Source: an uncultured Acetatifactor sp.
Lineage (GTDB): Bacteria; Bacillota; Clostridia; Lachnospirales; Lachnospiraceae
Assembly (NCBI GenBank): GCA_947595925.1
Contig: CANQEV010000003.1
Span: 1 to 64,000 of the forward strand
Reading direction: 5' to 3'
DNA: 64,000 bases
Positions 51,168-59,638 of this stretch are shown piece after piece. Below the pieces are notes generated by a model, which saw nothing but the letters and a program-made list of their open reading frames with translations, was not told where the DNA came from and ran no database searches. Position 1 is the stretch's first letter. Every line of letters starts with the position of its first letter. The position numbers were made by a program, and so were the translations under genes.

Positions 51168-51311
51168 CTTCTATGACTCCTCTGTATATTCATTAATCAT
51201 AACACATTATAAATGTATATGTTTATTATGTCAATATATTTGTTTAGCAATTTGAAAGCAGGGTAACCAATAAGTTTTTTACGATTCGAGCATACACTGG
51301 CTCCTGCCGAT

Positions 51312-51343
51312 AAAAAAAGAGCAGCATCCATACGATACTGCCC
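51312..51343 (-). terminator. Terminator of the ABC exporter operon
   Basis: GAGCAGCATC/GATACTGCCC stem (51319-51343) with a T run on the minus strand, 40 bp downstream of the second ABC gene. Confidence 0.75.
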
Positions 51344-51382
51344 TTCTTTTCCATCTTATATTTCCATGCTTTCAGACCGTTC

Positions 51383-53317
51383 CTACGCCCCGATGCTGTT
51401 TCCCGTGTAGAGCTGGTAATATCTGCCCTTCTGGCTGATCAGTTCGTCGTGGGTTCCCCGCTCGATGATGCGGCCCTGTTCCAGGACCATGATGCAGTCG
51501 CTGTTCTGCACCGTAGAAAGCCTGTGGGCGATCACGAAGGTGGTCCGGCCGTGCATCAGCTTATCCATGCCGTCCTGCACGATCTTCTCCGTCCTGGTAT
51601 CGATGGAGCTGGTGGCCTCATCCAGGATCAGCGCCGGGGGATCCGCCACGGCCGCCCTGGCGATGGAAAGGAGCTGGCGCTGGCCCTGGCTCAGGTTCGC
51701 CCCGTCCCCTGTCAGCACCGTGTTGTAGCCGTTCGGAAGCTGACGGATAAAGGTGTCCGCGTTTGCCAGCTTCGCTGCGGCGATCACTTCCTCGTCCGTG
51801 GCGTCCAGCTTGCCATAGCGGATATTCTCCATCACGGTGTCCGTAAACAGGTGCGTATCCTGCAGCACCATGCCCAGGGATCTCCGCAGGTCCGCCTTCT
51901 TGATCTTGTTGACATTGATCCCGTCGTAGCGGATCTTGCCGTCCTGGATGTCGTAGAACCGGTTGATCAGGTTCGTGATCGTGGTCTTTCCGGCACCGGT
52001 GGAACCCACAAAAGCGATCTTCTGGCCGGGCTTTGCAAAGAGCTTGATATTGTGGAGCACAATCTTCTCATCCGTGTAGCCGAAGTCCACGTCGTCGAAC
52101 ACCACTTCTCCTTTCAGCTCCACATAATCCACGCTGCCGTCCGCCTGATGCTCATGCCTCCAGGCCCAGAGGCCGGTCCTCTCCTTACATTCCACGATCT
52201 TTCCGTCCTCCTTCCGGGCGCTGACCAGGGTGACGTACCCCTCGTCCATCTCCGGCTTTTCATCCAGGAGGTCGAAGACCCTCTTGGCGCCCGCCATGGC
52301 CATGACGATGCTGTTGAGCTGCATGCTGACCTGGTTAATGGGCATATTGAAGCTCCTGTTGAAGGTCAGGAAGCTGGTGAGGCCGCCGATGGTAAATCCG
52401 CCAATGTTGTTGAGGGCCAGCAGACCGCCCACGCAGGCGCACAGCACATAGGAAACCGTTCCCAGCTGGGCGTTGATCGGCATCATGATATTGGCGAATT
52501 TGTTCGCCTTGTAAGCGCTGTCGAAGAGCTGATCGTTCAGCTTCTGGAATTCTTCCAGGCTCTTGTCCTCGTGGCAGAACACCTTCACCACCTTCTGGCC
52601 GCTCATCATCTCCTCGATATAACCGTTCACCCGGCCGATGTTCTTCTGCTGTTCCACAAAATAGTTGCCGGATTTTCCCGCGATCTTCGTGGAGGTGAAC
52701 AGCATCACGCCCACCATGACCAGCGTGAGCAGGGTCAGGGGCACGTTCAGGATCACCATGCTGACGAAGACGCTGACCACCGTGATCACGGAGTTGAACA
52801 TCTGGGGAATACTCTGGCTCACCATCTGGCGCAGGGTATCGATATCGTTGGTGTACAGGGACATGATGTCGCCGTGTACATGAGTGTCAAAATATTTGAT
52901 GGGCAGCTTTTCCATGTGGGCGTACATCTCATCCCGAAGACGCCTCATGGTGCCCTGGGTCACCTCCAGCAAGATCCTGCTCTGCAGATACGTACATACG
53001 ATACCCACGCCGTAGAAGACCGCCACCCTGGTCATAGCCTGCAGGAGCCCGGAAAAGTCGGGATCCGCTGCCTTGGTAAGCGGAATGATATAGTCGTCGA
53101 TCAACGTACGAGTGAACATGGTTCCCTGCACATTGGCAAGCACGCTTGCGATGATGCACAGCGCCACAAAAAACCAGTGCACGCCGTAATATCTTCCCAC
53201 ATATTTCACCAGCCGCCAGAAGATCTTCCCGGCGCCCTCTATCTTCGGTCCCCGCACTCCCCTGGGAGGTCTGCCGCCCATGGGTTTCACCGGTCTGCTC
53301 TCTCTCTCTTCTGCCAT
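51383..53317 (-). CDS. Heterodimeric ABC multidrug exporter, subunit B
   Basis: 644 residues: six membrane helices then an ATPase. Its nucleotide site is canonical (Walker A GSTGAGKTT, Walker B LILDEATSSIDTRTE with catalytic Glu), though the signature reads LSQGQ. The partner encoded upstream has the degenerate site, the pattern of LmrCD/TM287-288-type heterodimers. TAATG joins the two genes. Function is export of drugs or other amphipathic compounds, under the MarR regulator at 55062. Confidence 0.9.
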   Translation of the reverse strand: MAEERESRPVKPMGGRPPRGVRGPKIEGAGKIFWRLVKYVGRYYGVHWFFVALCIIASVLANVQGTMFTRTLIDDYIIPLTKAADPDFSGLLQAMTRVAVFYGVGIVCTYLQSRILLEVTQGTMRRLRDEMYAHMEKLPIKYFDTHVHGDIMSLYTNDIDTLRQMVSQSIPQMFNSVITVVSVFVSMVILNVPLTLLTLVMVGVMLFTSTKIAGKSGNYFVEQQKNIGRVNGYIEEMMSGQKVVKVFCHEDKSLEEFQKLNDQLFDSAYKANKFANIMMPINAQLGTVSYVLCACVGGLLALNNIGGFTIGGLTSFLTFNRSFNMPINQVSMQLNSIVMAMAGAKRVFDLLDEKPEMDEGYVTLVSARKEDGKIVECKERTGLWAWRHEHQADGSVDYVELKGEVVFDDVDFGYTDEKIVLHNIKLFAKPGQKIAFVGSTGAGKTTITNLINRFYDIQDGKIRYDGINVNKIKKADLRRSLGMVLQDTHLFTDTVMENIRYGKLDATDEEVIAAAKLANADTFIRQLPNGYNTVLTGDGANLSQGQRQLLSIARAAVADPPALILDEATSSIDTRTEKIVQDGMDKLMHGRTTFVIAHRLSTVQNSDCIMVLEQGRIIERGTHDELISQKGRYYQLYTGNSIGA

Positions 53318-55068
53318 TACAGCTCGCCTCCATTCTCGTCAAAGTCTCCGTTCCCGCCGGTCTGCGCCTCGTAAACCTCGCGGTAGATATTGTTGCTCTG
53401 AAGCAGTTCTTCATGGGTTCCCACAGCGTCCACCCGGCCGTTGTGCATGACGATGATCCGGTCCGCGTGCTCTATGCTGGAGATTCTCTGGGCGATGATC
53501 AGCTTGGTCGTGTTCGGGATCTCCTCCGCAAAGGCCTTCCGGATCTTCGCGTCGGTGGCAGTGTCCACGGCGCTGGTGCTGTCGTCCAGGATCAGGATCT
53601 TGGGCTTTTTCAGAAGCGCCCTGGCGATACAGAGCCTCTGCTTCTGCCCGCCGGACACATTGGAGCCGCCCTGCTCAATGTAGGTATTGTAACCCTCCGG
53701 CATTTTGTCGATAAACTCATCCGCACAGGCAAGCCTGCAAGCCCTCCTGCAATCTTCCTCCGTGGCGTTCTCGTCCCCCCAGCGGAGATTTTCCAGGATC
53801 GTGCCGGAGAACAGCACGTTCTTCTGCAGAACTACCGACACCTGGTTCCTCAAAACTTCCAGATCGTACTCCCTGACATCCTTTCCGCCCACATACACAT
53901 GCCCCTGGGAGACGTCGTAGAGCCGGCTGATCAGATTCACCAGGCTGGTCTTTGAGCTTCCGGTCCCGCCCAGGATACCGATGGTCTCCCCGGAAGCGAT
54001 CTCCAGATTGATGTCGTCCAGAACCGGCGTCTCGCTGTTTTCATTATACCGGAAAGTCACATGGTCAAAACGGATGCTGCCGTCCTTCACTTCCATCTCC
54101 GGGTTCTCGGGATTCTGGATGCTGGCCTCCTCGTTCAGCACTTCGCAGATACGTCTCGCGCTGGCCATACTCATGGTGATCATGACAAACACCATGGACA
54201 GCATCATCAGGTTCGACAGTATGTTCATACAGTAGGAAAGGAGCGTACTCAGATTACCGGTGGAGAGATCCCCCACCACGATCATATGCGCGCCCACCCA
54301 GCTGATCAGCAAGATACAGGTGTACACCGTAAACTGCATGAAGGGGGAGTTTAAGATGACCATTTTCTCCGCCCGCACGCCCAGATTGTAAACGGCCTCG
54401 CTGGCTTTCTTGAATTTATTGATCTCGTGATCCTCTCTCACGAAGGCTTTCACCACGCGCACCGCCGCGATGTTTTCCTGGGTGCTGGCGTTCAGCGCGT
54501 CATACTTTTCAAACAACTGGCTGAAATACTTCATTGCGAATTTGACGATGACCATCAGCACGATCCCCAGGAGCACCACCGCGATCAGATAAATGGAAGC
54601 GATCCTGGCGCTGATCAGGAAGCTGGCCGCCATGGCGATGATCAGGCTGAAAGGCGCCCGGATGCACATGCGCAGGATCATCTGATATGCGTTCTGCAGG
54701 TTCGTCACGTCGGTGGTCATACGGGTCACCAGACCGGCGGTGGAGAACTTATCGATATTGGCGAAGGAGAAAGTCTGTATGTTGGCGTACATGGCCTCCC
54801 TCAGATTCCTGGCGAAACCGGTTGATGCCCTGGCCCCGTATTTTCCGCCCATGATCCCCGCGAACAGTCCTACCACGGCGAAGACCAGCATCAGCCCGCC
54901 CATCAGAAAGATGTGGCGCATATCACCCTTCTCCACGCCGTCGTCGATGATGGATCCCATCAAAAGCGGGATCAGGGTCTCCATAATGACCTCCAGGATC
55001 ATAAAGATCGGGGTCATGATGGAATCTTTTTTAAATTCCTTGATCTGTTTTCCCAGTGTCTTTAACAT
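53317..55068 (-). CDS. Heterodimeric ABC multidrug exporter, subunit A
   Basis: 583 residues. The membrane domain is complete. The ATPase has Walker A GGTGSSKTS and Walker B ILILDDSTSAVDTATD, where the catalytic Glu after the Asp is Asp, the mark of the degenerate subunit of a heterodimeric exporter. The signature is VSGGQKQ. Start overlaps the MarR stop, so all three genes are one operon. Confidence 0.9.
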   Translation of the reverse strand: MLKTLGKQIKEFKKDSIMTPIFMILEVIMETLIPLLMGSIIDDGVEKGDMRHIFLMGGLMLVFAVVGLFAGIMGGKYGARASTGFARNLREAMYANIQTFSFANIDKFSTAGLVTRMTTDVTNLQNAYQMILRMCIRAPFSLIIAMAASFLISARIASIYLIAVVLLGIVLMVIVKFAMKYFSQLFEKYDALNASTQENIAAVRVVKAFVREDHEINKFKKASEAVYNLGVRAEKMVILNSPFMQFTVYTCILLISWVGAHMIVVGDLSTGNLSTLLSYCMNILSNLMMLSMVFVMITMSMASARRICEVLNEEASIQNPENPEMEVKDGSIRFDHVTFRYNENSETPVLDDINLEIASGETIGILGGTGSSKTSLVNLISRLYDVSQGHVYVGGKDVREYDLEVLRNQVSVVLQKNVLFSGTILENLRWGDENATEEDCRRACRLACADEFIDKMPEGYNTYIEQGGSNVSGGQKQRLCIARALLKKPKILILDDSTSAVDTATDAKIRKAFAEEIPNTTKLIIAQRISSIEHADRIIVMHNGRVDAVGTHEELLQSNNIYREVYEAQTGGNGDFDENGGEL

Positions 55069-55523
55069 CTTGTTTCTGTCCTTTCCAAATTTTGCCTAAG
55101 ATGATCCAGGATCCTTAAAAATTCTTCTTTCTCCTGGGGGCTGATCCCCTCCTCCAGTTCCCGGTGGAACCGCTCGATCTGCAGACGCACCTGCATGTGG
55201 CATTTCTTCGCCTTTTCCGTGAGAAGGATCTTCTTCAGCCTTCCGTCGTGATCCACCGGCTCCCGAACGATCAGTCCCTTCTGCTCCAGGTTCTGCAGCA
55301 TCACCGTAGCCGTAGAGCGGCGGATATTAAACTCCTTTTCGATATCCCTCTGAAAAATATCCCTCCTTTGACTCTGTTCGAAGATAAACCCGATCATAGG
55401 TCCCTGCATGCCGCTCAGATCCTCCAGGCCTTCTTCTGCAAACCGCTGGGCCAGGCTCCGCTTGATCAGATTGTTGATCCCCCGGAGTTCAAACCCTATC
55501 TCCCGCCTGTCCGTCGTGTCCAT
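55062..55523 (-). CDS. MarR-family regulator of the ABC exporter
   Basis: 153 residues with the winged-helix of the MarR family (RDIFQRDIEKEFNIRRSTATVMLQNLEQKGLIVREPVDHDGRLKKILLTEKAKK). The gene leads the operon and two perfect operator repeats overlap its promoter, so it is almost surely an autorepressor of the exporter, released by ligands. Confidence 0.92.
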   Translation of the reverse strand: MDTTDRREIGFELRGINNLIKRSLAQRFAEEGLEDLSGMQGPMIGFIFEQSQRRDIFQRDIEKEFNIRRSTATVMLQNLEQKGLIVREPVDHDGRLKKILLTEKAKKCHMQVRLQIERFHRELEEGISPQEKEEFLRILDHLRQNLERTETRC

Positions 55524-55599
55524 GAAAGTCCCCCCTTCCCTGACCCGGGCTTACGGAAAACCAGTTTCCAGGTTTCTGTAAGATATCAGTCATTTAAAA

Positions 55600-55663
55600 A
55601 TGTTAGCTTTCTAACATCTTTGTTAGTCATCTAACATTATACACAGATTCTTTTAAAATGCAA
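55600..55663 (-). promoter_or_regulatory. MarR promoter and operators
   Basis: TTGCAT (55658-55663), 16-bp spacer, TATAAT (55636-55641) on the minus strand. Two operators of form TGTTAG-N4-CTAACA follow at 55601-55616 and 55621-55636 (20 bp apart, so on the same face of the helix); one abuts the -10 box and one covers the start of the transcript. Confidence 0.82.
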
Positions 55664-55719
55664 CAGAAAAAATGGAAGATATAAAAATTTTAGAAATGGA
55701 CTTTTTTAGAATGAAAATA

Positions 55720-55740
55720 GAGGGCCGCGCCGCGGCCCTC
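55720..55740 (-). terminator. Terminator of the SDR gene
   Basis: A perfect stem GAGGGCCGCG/CGCGGCCCTC with one-base loop, followed on the minus strand by TATTTTCATTCT. Confidence 0.6.
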
Positions 55741-55753
55741 CAAAAAAGATCTG

Positions 55754-56509
55754 TCACTGATTCCCATAGGGACTGTCAAACTCCCTCTCCGCCTTTTCCA
55801 CGGCCTCCTCCAGGGTCATGCCGGTAAAGTGCCCGGCGGCCAGATACCTCCCGGATTTCCCGTCGTCCACAAAGGCGCCCACCGCGATCCCCGGGATCGC
55901 GCTCTCCGGCGCGTTTGGCGCGTTTGGTCCGCCCAGGTCCGTGCGGCACCAGCCGGGATCCGTCAAATTGATCATGACATTCGTTCCCTGGAGCTTGGAG
56001 CCCAAATCTATTGTGATCTTATCCAGCGCCGCCTTGCTGGCAGAATACCCCGCCTGTTCCGGCTCCAGACGGATGCCGCTGGTAGTATTCACGATCCTGC
56101 CAAAGCCCCTTTCGATCATCTTCGGCAGGAAGTGGTAACAGATCATGGCGGGGGCCACCGTGTTGATCTTATAGCTCTCCAGATAATCGCTGGCCGGGGT
56201 CTTGTAATAATCCACCCGGTAGGCGATCTGAAGCCCGGCGTTGTTCAGCACGATATCCACCTTGGGAGTCCTCTCGTCGATCTCCTTCAGCATCTTCTCC
56301 ACCGCCTCCAGATCCGAGAGCTCCGCCGCCACGGCGTAGGCCTGAACGCCCTTCTCCTTCACTTCCCGCAGCACCTTTTCACAGTGTTCCAAAGTACGGC
56401 CGTGCAGGATCAGATTACAGCCCTGCTCCGCCATAAAAAGCGCCGTGAGGTATCCGATCCCCCGGCTTGCGCCGGTGATCAGCGCCCATCTTCCCTTAAC
56501 GTCTACCAT
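55754..56509 (-). CDS. SDR-family oxidoreductase
   Basis: About 251 residues; the ATG at 56509 has GGAG 7 bp upstream (GTG 56512 is an alternative). Classical short-chain dehydrogenase: cofactor motif TGASRGIG, NNAG, and the catalytic Ser (NTTSGIR) with YSASK carrying Tyr and Lys. Substrate unknown; NADP(H) specificity possible from the Arg after TGAS. It is paired with the epimerase upstream, perhaps in one transcript. Confidence 0.9.
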   Translation of the reverse strand: MVDVKGRWALITGASRGIGYLTALFMAEQGCNLILHGRTLEHCEKVLREVKEKGVQAYAVAAELSDLEAVEKMLKEIDERTPKVDIVLNNAGLQIAYRVDYYKTPASDYLESYKINTVAPAMICYHFLPKMIERGFGRIVNTTSGIRLEPEQAGYSASKAALDKITIDLGSKLQGTNVMINLTDPGWCRTDLGGPNAPNAPESAIPGIAVGAFVDDGKSGRYLAAGHFTGMTLEEAVEKAEREFDSPYGNQ

Positions 56510-56561
56510 CACTTTTCTCCTTTTCTTCCTGAAACAGCCGGTGGTCTGCTGTACGCTTCCC

Positions 56562-57587
56562 TTACATCCGCTCCAGAATCCTGGCCTTTGCAGCCTCCAG
56601 CTCTTCTATCACCGCATCGCACCAGCGGTCAAATTCCGGGTCCTCCTCCTGGCACTCCGGGTGACTCAGAACGTACTCCACGGTCCTGCGCACACCCTGT
56701 TCAAAGCGGACGGAAGGCGTAAAGCCGGGCACCGCCCTCTTTAACTTCGTGTTGTCGAAGACCACGGAGTTTGCCTTGTCCCCTGTGAGACTTCCCCGGA
56801 AGTCGTACCTGCCCGCCTGATCCAGAAATTCCGAAGAGACGTAATAGGGCCTGTACTCCACTCCCAGAGCGTCCGCCACCGCCTGATAGATCTGGTTCCA
56901 GGTCAGCGTCTCGTCGCAGGTGATCTGATAATTCTCGCCGATGGCGTGCACATTCCCCATAAGCCCTATAAACGCCTTCGCAAAGTCCGAATTGTGGGTC
57001 ATGGTCCAGAGACTGGTCCCGTCCCCGTGGACGATCACGGGTTTTCCCTCCAGCATCCTCTTGATCACCTGATAACTGCCCTTATCCCCATGAACGCCCA
57101 GGGGCACGCTTCTCTCGTCGTATGTATGGCTGGGCCGGATGATCGTCACGGGAAACCCTTCCTCACGGTACAGCTTCATCAGATACTCCTCGCAGGCGAT
57201 CTTGTTCCGGGAATACTCCCAGTATGGATTCGCCAGGGGCGTCCCCTCCGTGATCCGGTAATCTCCCACCGGTTTCTGGTAAGCGGAGGCGGAACTTATA
57301 TACATAAACTGCTTTGTCTTTCCCCGAAAGAGCCGGTAATCCCTCTCCAGCTGGGACGGCACGAATCCAATAAAATCGCAGACCGTGTCAAAGGTCATTC
57401 CCTCCAGCGCTTTCGCCGCCGCGTCCTCGTCGTTCATATCCGCGGCGATCGTCTTCACATTCTCCGGCAGTTCCCCGCTCCGGCTCCCCCGGTTCAGCAG
57501 ATACAATTCCCACTCTTTTTCCCCGCACAGCTGCCTTGTGATCGCCATGCTGATCGTTCCCGTACCGCCGATAAATAACGCTCTCAT
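56562..57587 (-). CDS. NAD-dependent epimerase/dehydratase family protein
   Basis: 341 residues with an N-terminal Rossmann fold (FIGGTGTISMAITRQL, GxxGxxS) and an extended-SDR body. The YSRNK segment provides the Tyr/Lys pair and SSASAY the Ser region. Sequence character (nucleotide sugar epimerase or isoflavone reductase-like, including CSP41-type proteins) does not fix the substrate. Lies upstream of the SDR gene. Confidence 0.82.
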   Translation of the reverse strand: MRALFIGGTGTISMAITRQLCGEKEWELYLLNRGSRSGELPENVKTIAADMNDEDAAAKALEGMTFDTVCDFIGFVPSQLERDYRLFRGKTKQFMYISSASAYQKPVGDYRITEGTPLANPYWEYSRNKIACEEYLMKLYREEGFPVTIIRPSHTYDERSVPLGVHGDKGSYQVIKRMLEGKPVIVHGDGTSLWTMTHNSDFAKAFIGLMGNVHAIGENYQITCDETLTWNQIYQAVADALGVEYRPYYVSSEFLDQAGRYDFRGSLTGDKANSVVFDNTKLKRAVPGFTPSVRFEQGVRRTVEYVLSHPECQEEDPEFDRWCDAVIEELEAAKARILERM

Positions 57588-57615
57588 TCGTCCCCTCCTT
57601 TTTCCCTCTTATTTC

Positions 57616-57651
57616 TACAAAAACCGGAGCGGGAAACTGCTTCCCACTCCG
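57616..57651 (-). terminator. Terminator downstream of spoVAC
   Basis: CGGAGCGGGAA/TTCCCACTCCG stem (57625-57651) with a T-rich run on the minus strand; ends the sporulation transcript before the epimerase gene. Confidence 0.7.
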
Positions 57652-57786
57652 TGTCCCTTTTACATCATATCATTTTTGATCCTTCCGGACTAGTGTTTTC
57701 TTGACAGCCGCTCCCCATTTTTTGACTCCCACCTTCCAACGGTGCTGCCTCTTTCCAGACCGGAACTATGGCGCGGTCTCTCCCCG

Positions 57787-58251
57787 TCACCCTCCGAAAA
57801 ACTGAAACAAATAATACCCGATCCCCAGGATCCAGCTGGAGAAAATACCGTACAGGATCACAGGGCCCGCGATGGTAAAGATCTTGCAGCCCACGCCGAA
57901 CACCTGGCCCTCGGCCTTGAACTCAATGGCCGCGGAGGCCACGGAATTGGCGAATCCCGTGATGGGAACCAGGGCCCCCGCCCCGCCCCATTTCACCAGG
58001 CTGGGAAAAATATTGAAGCCTGTGAGGAGCACGGAGAGCAGGATCAGGAGCAGGGAACACCAGCTCCCGGCGTCCTGTCTCTCCAGCCCGAACCGGTCCA
58101 TGCCCGTGTTGAGGATGAACTGTCCGATGCAGCAGAGGACGCCGCCGGTCACAAACGCCTTTGCCATCTGCAAAAACAGATTCGGCGTGGGCGTCACCCG
58201 CTTTACATAGTCCTGATATTCTTTCTTTTCCGTCTCGATAACCTGTTCCAT
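57787..58251 (-). CDS. spoVAC: Stage V sporulation protein AC
   Basis: 154 residues with the SpoVAC signature (EYQDYVKRVTPTPNLFLQMAKAFVTGGVLCCIGQFIL) and about four membrane helices. Part of the channel that moves dipicolinic acid into the developing spore and out at germination. GGAGG before the ATG. The usual partner genes spoVAD and spoVAE do not follow in this window. Confidence 0.9.
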   Translation of the reverse strand: MEQVIETEKKEYQDYVKRVTPTPNLFLQMAKAFVTGGVLCCIGQFILNTGMDRFGLERQDAGSWCSLLLILLSVLLTGFNIFPSLVKWGGAGALVPITGFANSVASAAIEFKAEGQVFGVGCKIFTIAGPVILYGIFSSWILGIGYYLFQFFGG

Positions 58252-58324
58252 ATTTCACTATTCCTCCATTTTTCGTATCTGTTTTCCATCCATGCCTTAT
58301 GCTTCGCTCAGGCGGAGAACCTTA

Positions 58325-58395
58325 TGAAAAAATCGAATACTTTCTGATTCCGCCTTCCAGGAGCAGTCTGCCCCTGTCCTATCGTCAGAAAGTAT
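58325..58395 (-). terminator. Terminator between spoVAB and spoVAC
   Basis: Perfect 11-bp stem ATACTTTCTGA/TCAGAAAGTAT around a 37-nt loop followed by TCGATTTTTTC on the minus strand. It would end or reduce transcription before spoVAC. Confidence 0.6.
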
Positions 58396-58458
58396 ATCCC
58401 AACTGCCGCCCTATTATGCGCGGCAGCGCGGCCTGCCTAAGCTGCAAAACCATTTCCC

Positions 58459-58944
58459 CTACCCCGCGGTCCGGTGAAATTCCGACCAGAAGTAAAAGAG
58501 GGAGCCCGCCAGCTTTCCCAGCGCCATGGAGGCCACGGCCAGGGAAAGTCCCCTTCTGAGGAAGACCCGCCTCGTAAAGATCGGGATGCTGTCCAGCATC
58601 TCCGCGATCGCCAGCGCCAGACAGCCGATAAACAGACCGCTGAAAAGTCCCACTACCACCAACGCCGCCTGGCCCAGGGCCTGCAGGGAAAAGAGCTGCT
58701 GGGGAAACCGGTTCTGCAGATAATATCCCAGGGCGCAGTGCTCCGGGAACACGCTCACAAGGCAGCCCGCGATGGAACCCCAGATCACCATCTCTTCATA
58801 GAGATAGATCTTTCCCGCCGTGTGGGTCCTTCCGGCGAACCGGGGCACCAGGCCCACGGCTGCCAGCACCGTAAAGACGCCCGCCGCCGACAGGAAGCCG
58901 TAACTCCCCCCGAAGAGGAGCAAAAAACATTTTGTCAGCATCAT
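58459..58944 (-). CDS. spoVAB: Stage V sporulation protein AB
   Basis: 161 residues with about five membrane segments (LTKCFLLLFGGSYGFLSAAGVFTVLAAVGLVPRFAGRTHT...). The family is encoded between spoVAA and spoVAC in spore formers and contributes to uptake of dipicolinic acid. Start overlaps the spoVAA stop by TGATG. Confidence 0.88.
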   Translation of the reverse strand: MMLTKCFLLLFGGSYGFLSAAGVFTVLAAVGLVPRFAGRTHTAGKIYLYEEMVIWGSIAGCLVSVFPEHCALGYYLQNRFPQQLFSLQALGQAALVVVGLFSGLFIGCLALAIAEMLDSIPIFTRRVFLRRGLSLAVASMALGKLAGSLFYFWSEFHRTAG

Positions 58945-59576
58945 CCCTGATTGTCCTCCTCCATGCTCTTTCGGTCCGCGATCTCAATGAGGGCGTTGTC
59001 CACGTCCTTTTCATAGTTCCGCATGGCGACCTCGATGGGCGTGGGATCCTTCGTGATGACCCTGCCTCCCGCGTGGTTAAAAAAGATCAAAATCCCCAGC
59101 GCCACCCCCACGGAGTAAGCCACCTCCAGGGCGTTTACGCCCCCGGGCTCCGCATTCATGATCATCCGGTACATTTCCGTAAAGATGTCGTTGATGCCAA
59201 TGTCGTTGTGGTAGGCCATGATCGTAAAACCGGTACCAAAAAAACTCACGAGACACACCGCGACGGTCTTCAGATTCTGAACCCATCCCGGTGTATCGCC
59301 GTGAGTCACATATTCGATCAGCACGTCCGTCTCCCCGATCACCTGGACGGTGATCTGCGGACACGCCTCCTCCATCAGTTCCACCAGCCGGAGCGAGCTC
59401 ACCACATGTCTCTTCGGATCTTTTTCTCCAAAGTGATGAACCTTCAGGCTGTTTAATTTCGCGCTGATATTTTTATCCGCGCATCTAAGACTGCAGATAT
59501 CCCGCAGGAACACATCCTCCGACTTGATCTTCGCGCTCCGCAGGCACTTTAAATAGACGTTGCTGTTGCTGCTCAT
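58941..59576 (-). CDS. spoVAA: Stage V sporulation protein AA
   Basis: 211 residues. An N-terminal soluble domain (YLKCLRSAKIKSEDVFLRDICSLRC) and two membrane helices (about 110-175) match SpoVAA. Forms a complex with the other SpoVA proteins in the inner spore membrane. First of the spoVAA-AB-AC block, 60 bp downstream of the GH25 gene. Confidence 0.88.
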   Translation of the reverse strand: MSSNSNVYLKCLRSAKIKSEDVFLRDICSLRCADKNISAKLNSLKVHHFGEKDPKRHVVSSLRLVELMEEACPQITVQVIGETDVLIEYVTHGDTPGWVQNLKTVAVCLVSFFGTGFTIMAYHNDIGINDIFTEMYRMIMNAEPGGVNALEVAYSVGVALGILIFFNHAGGRVITKDPTPIEVAMRNYEKDVDNALIEIADRKSMEEDNQG

Positions 59577-59638
59577 GGAAACTCCTTTCCGAAAGACACT
59601 CCATTTCCTTCGGATAGATTTTCCATAAACAGGCCGGA

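Noticed and set aside
51449-53374. Long plus-strand frame opposite the ABC gene
   Set aside because: Same explanation; His-rich shadow translation of a conserved exporter.
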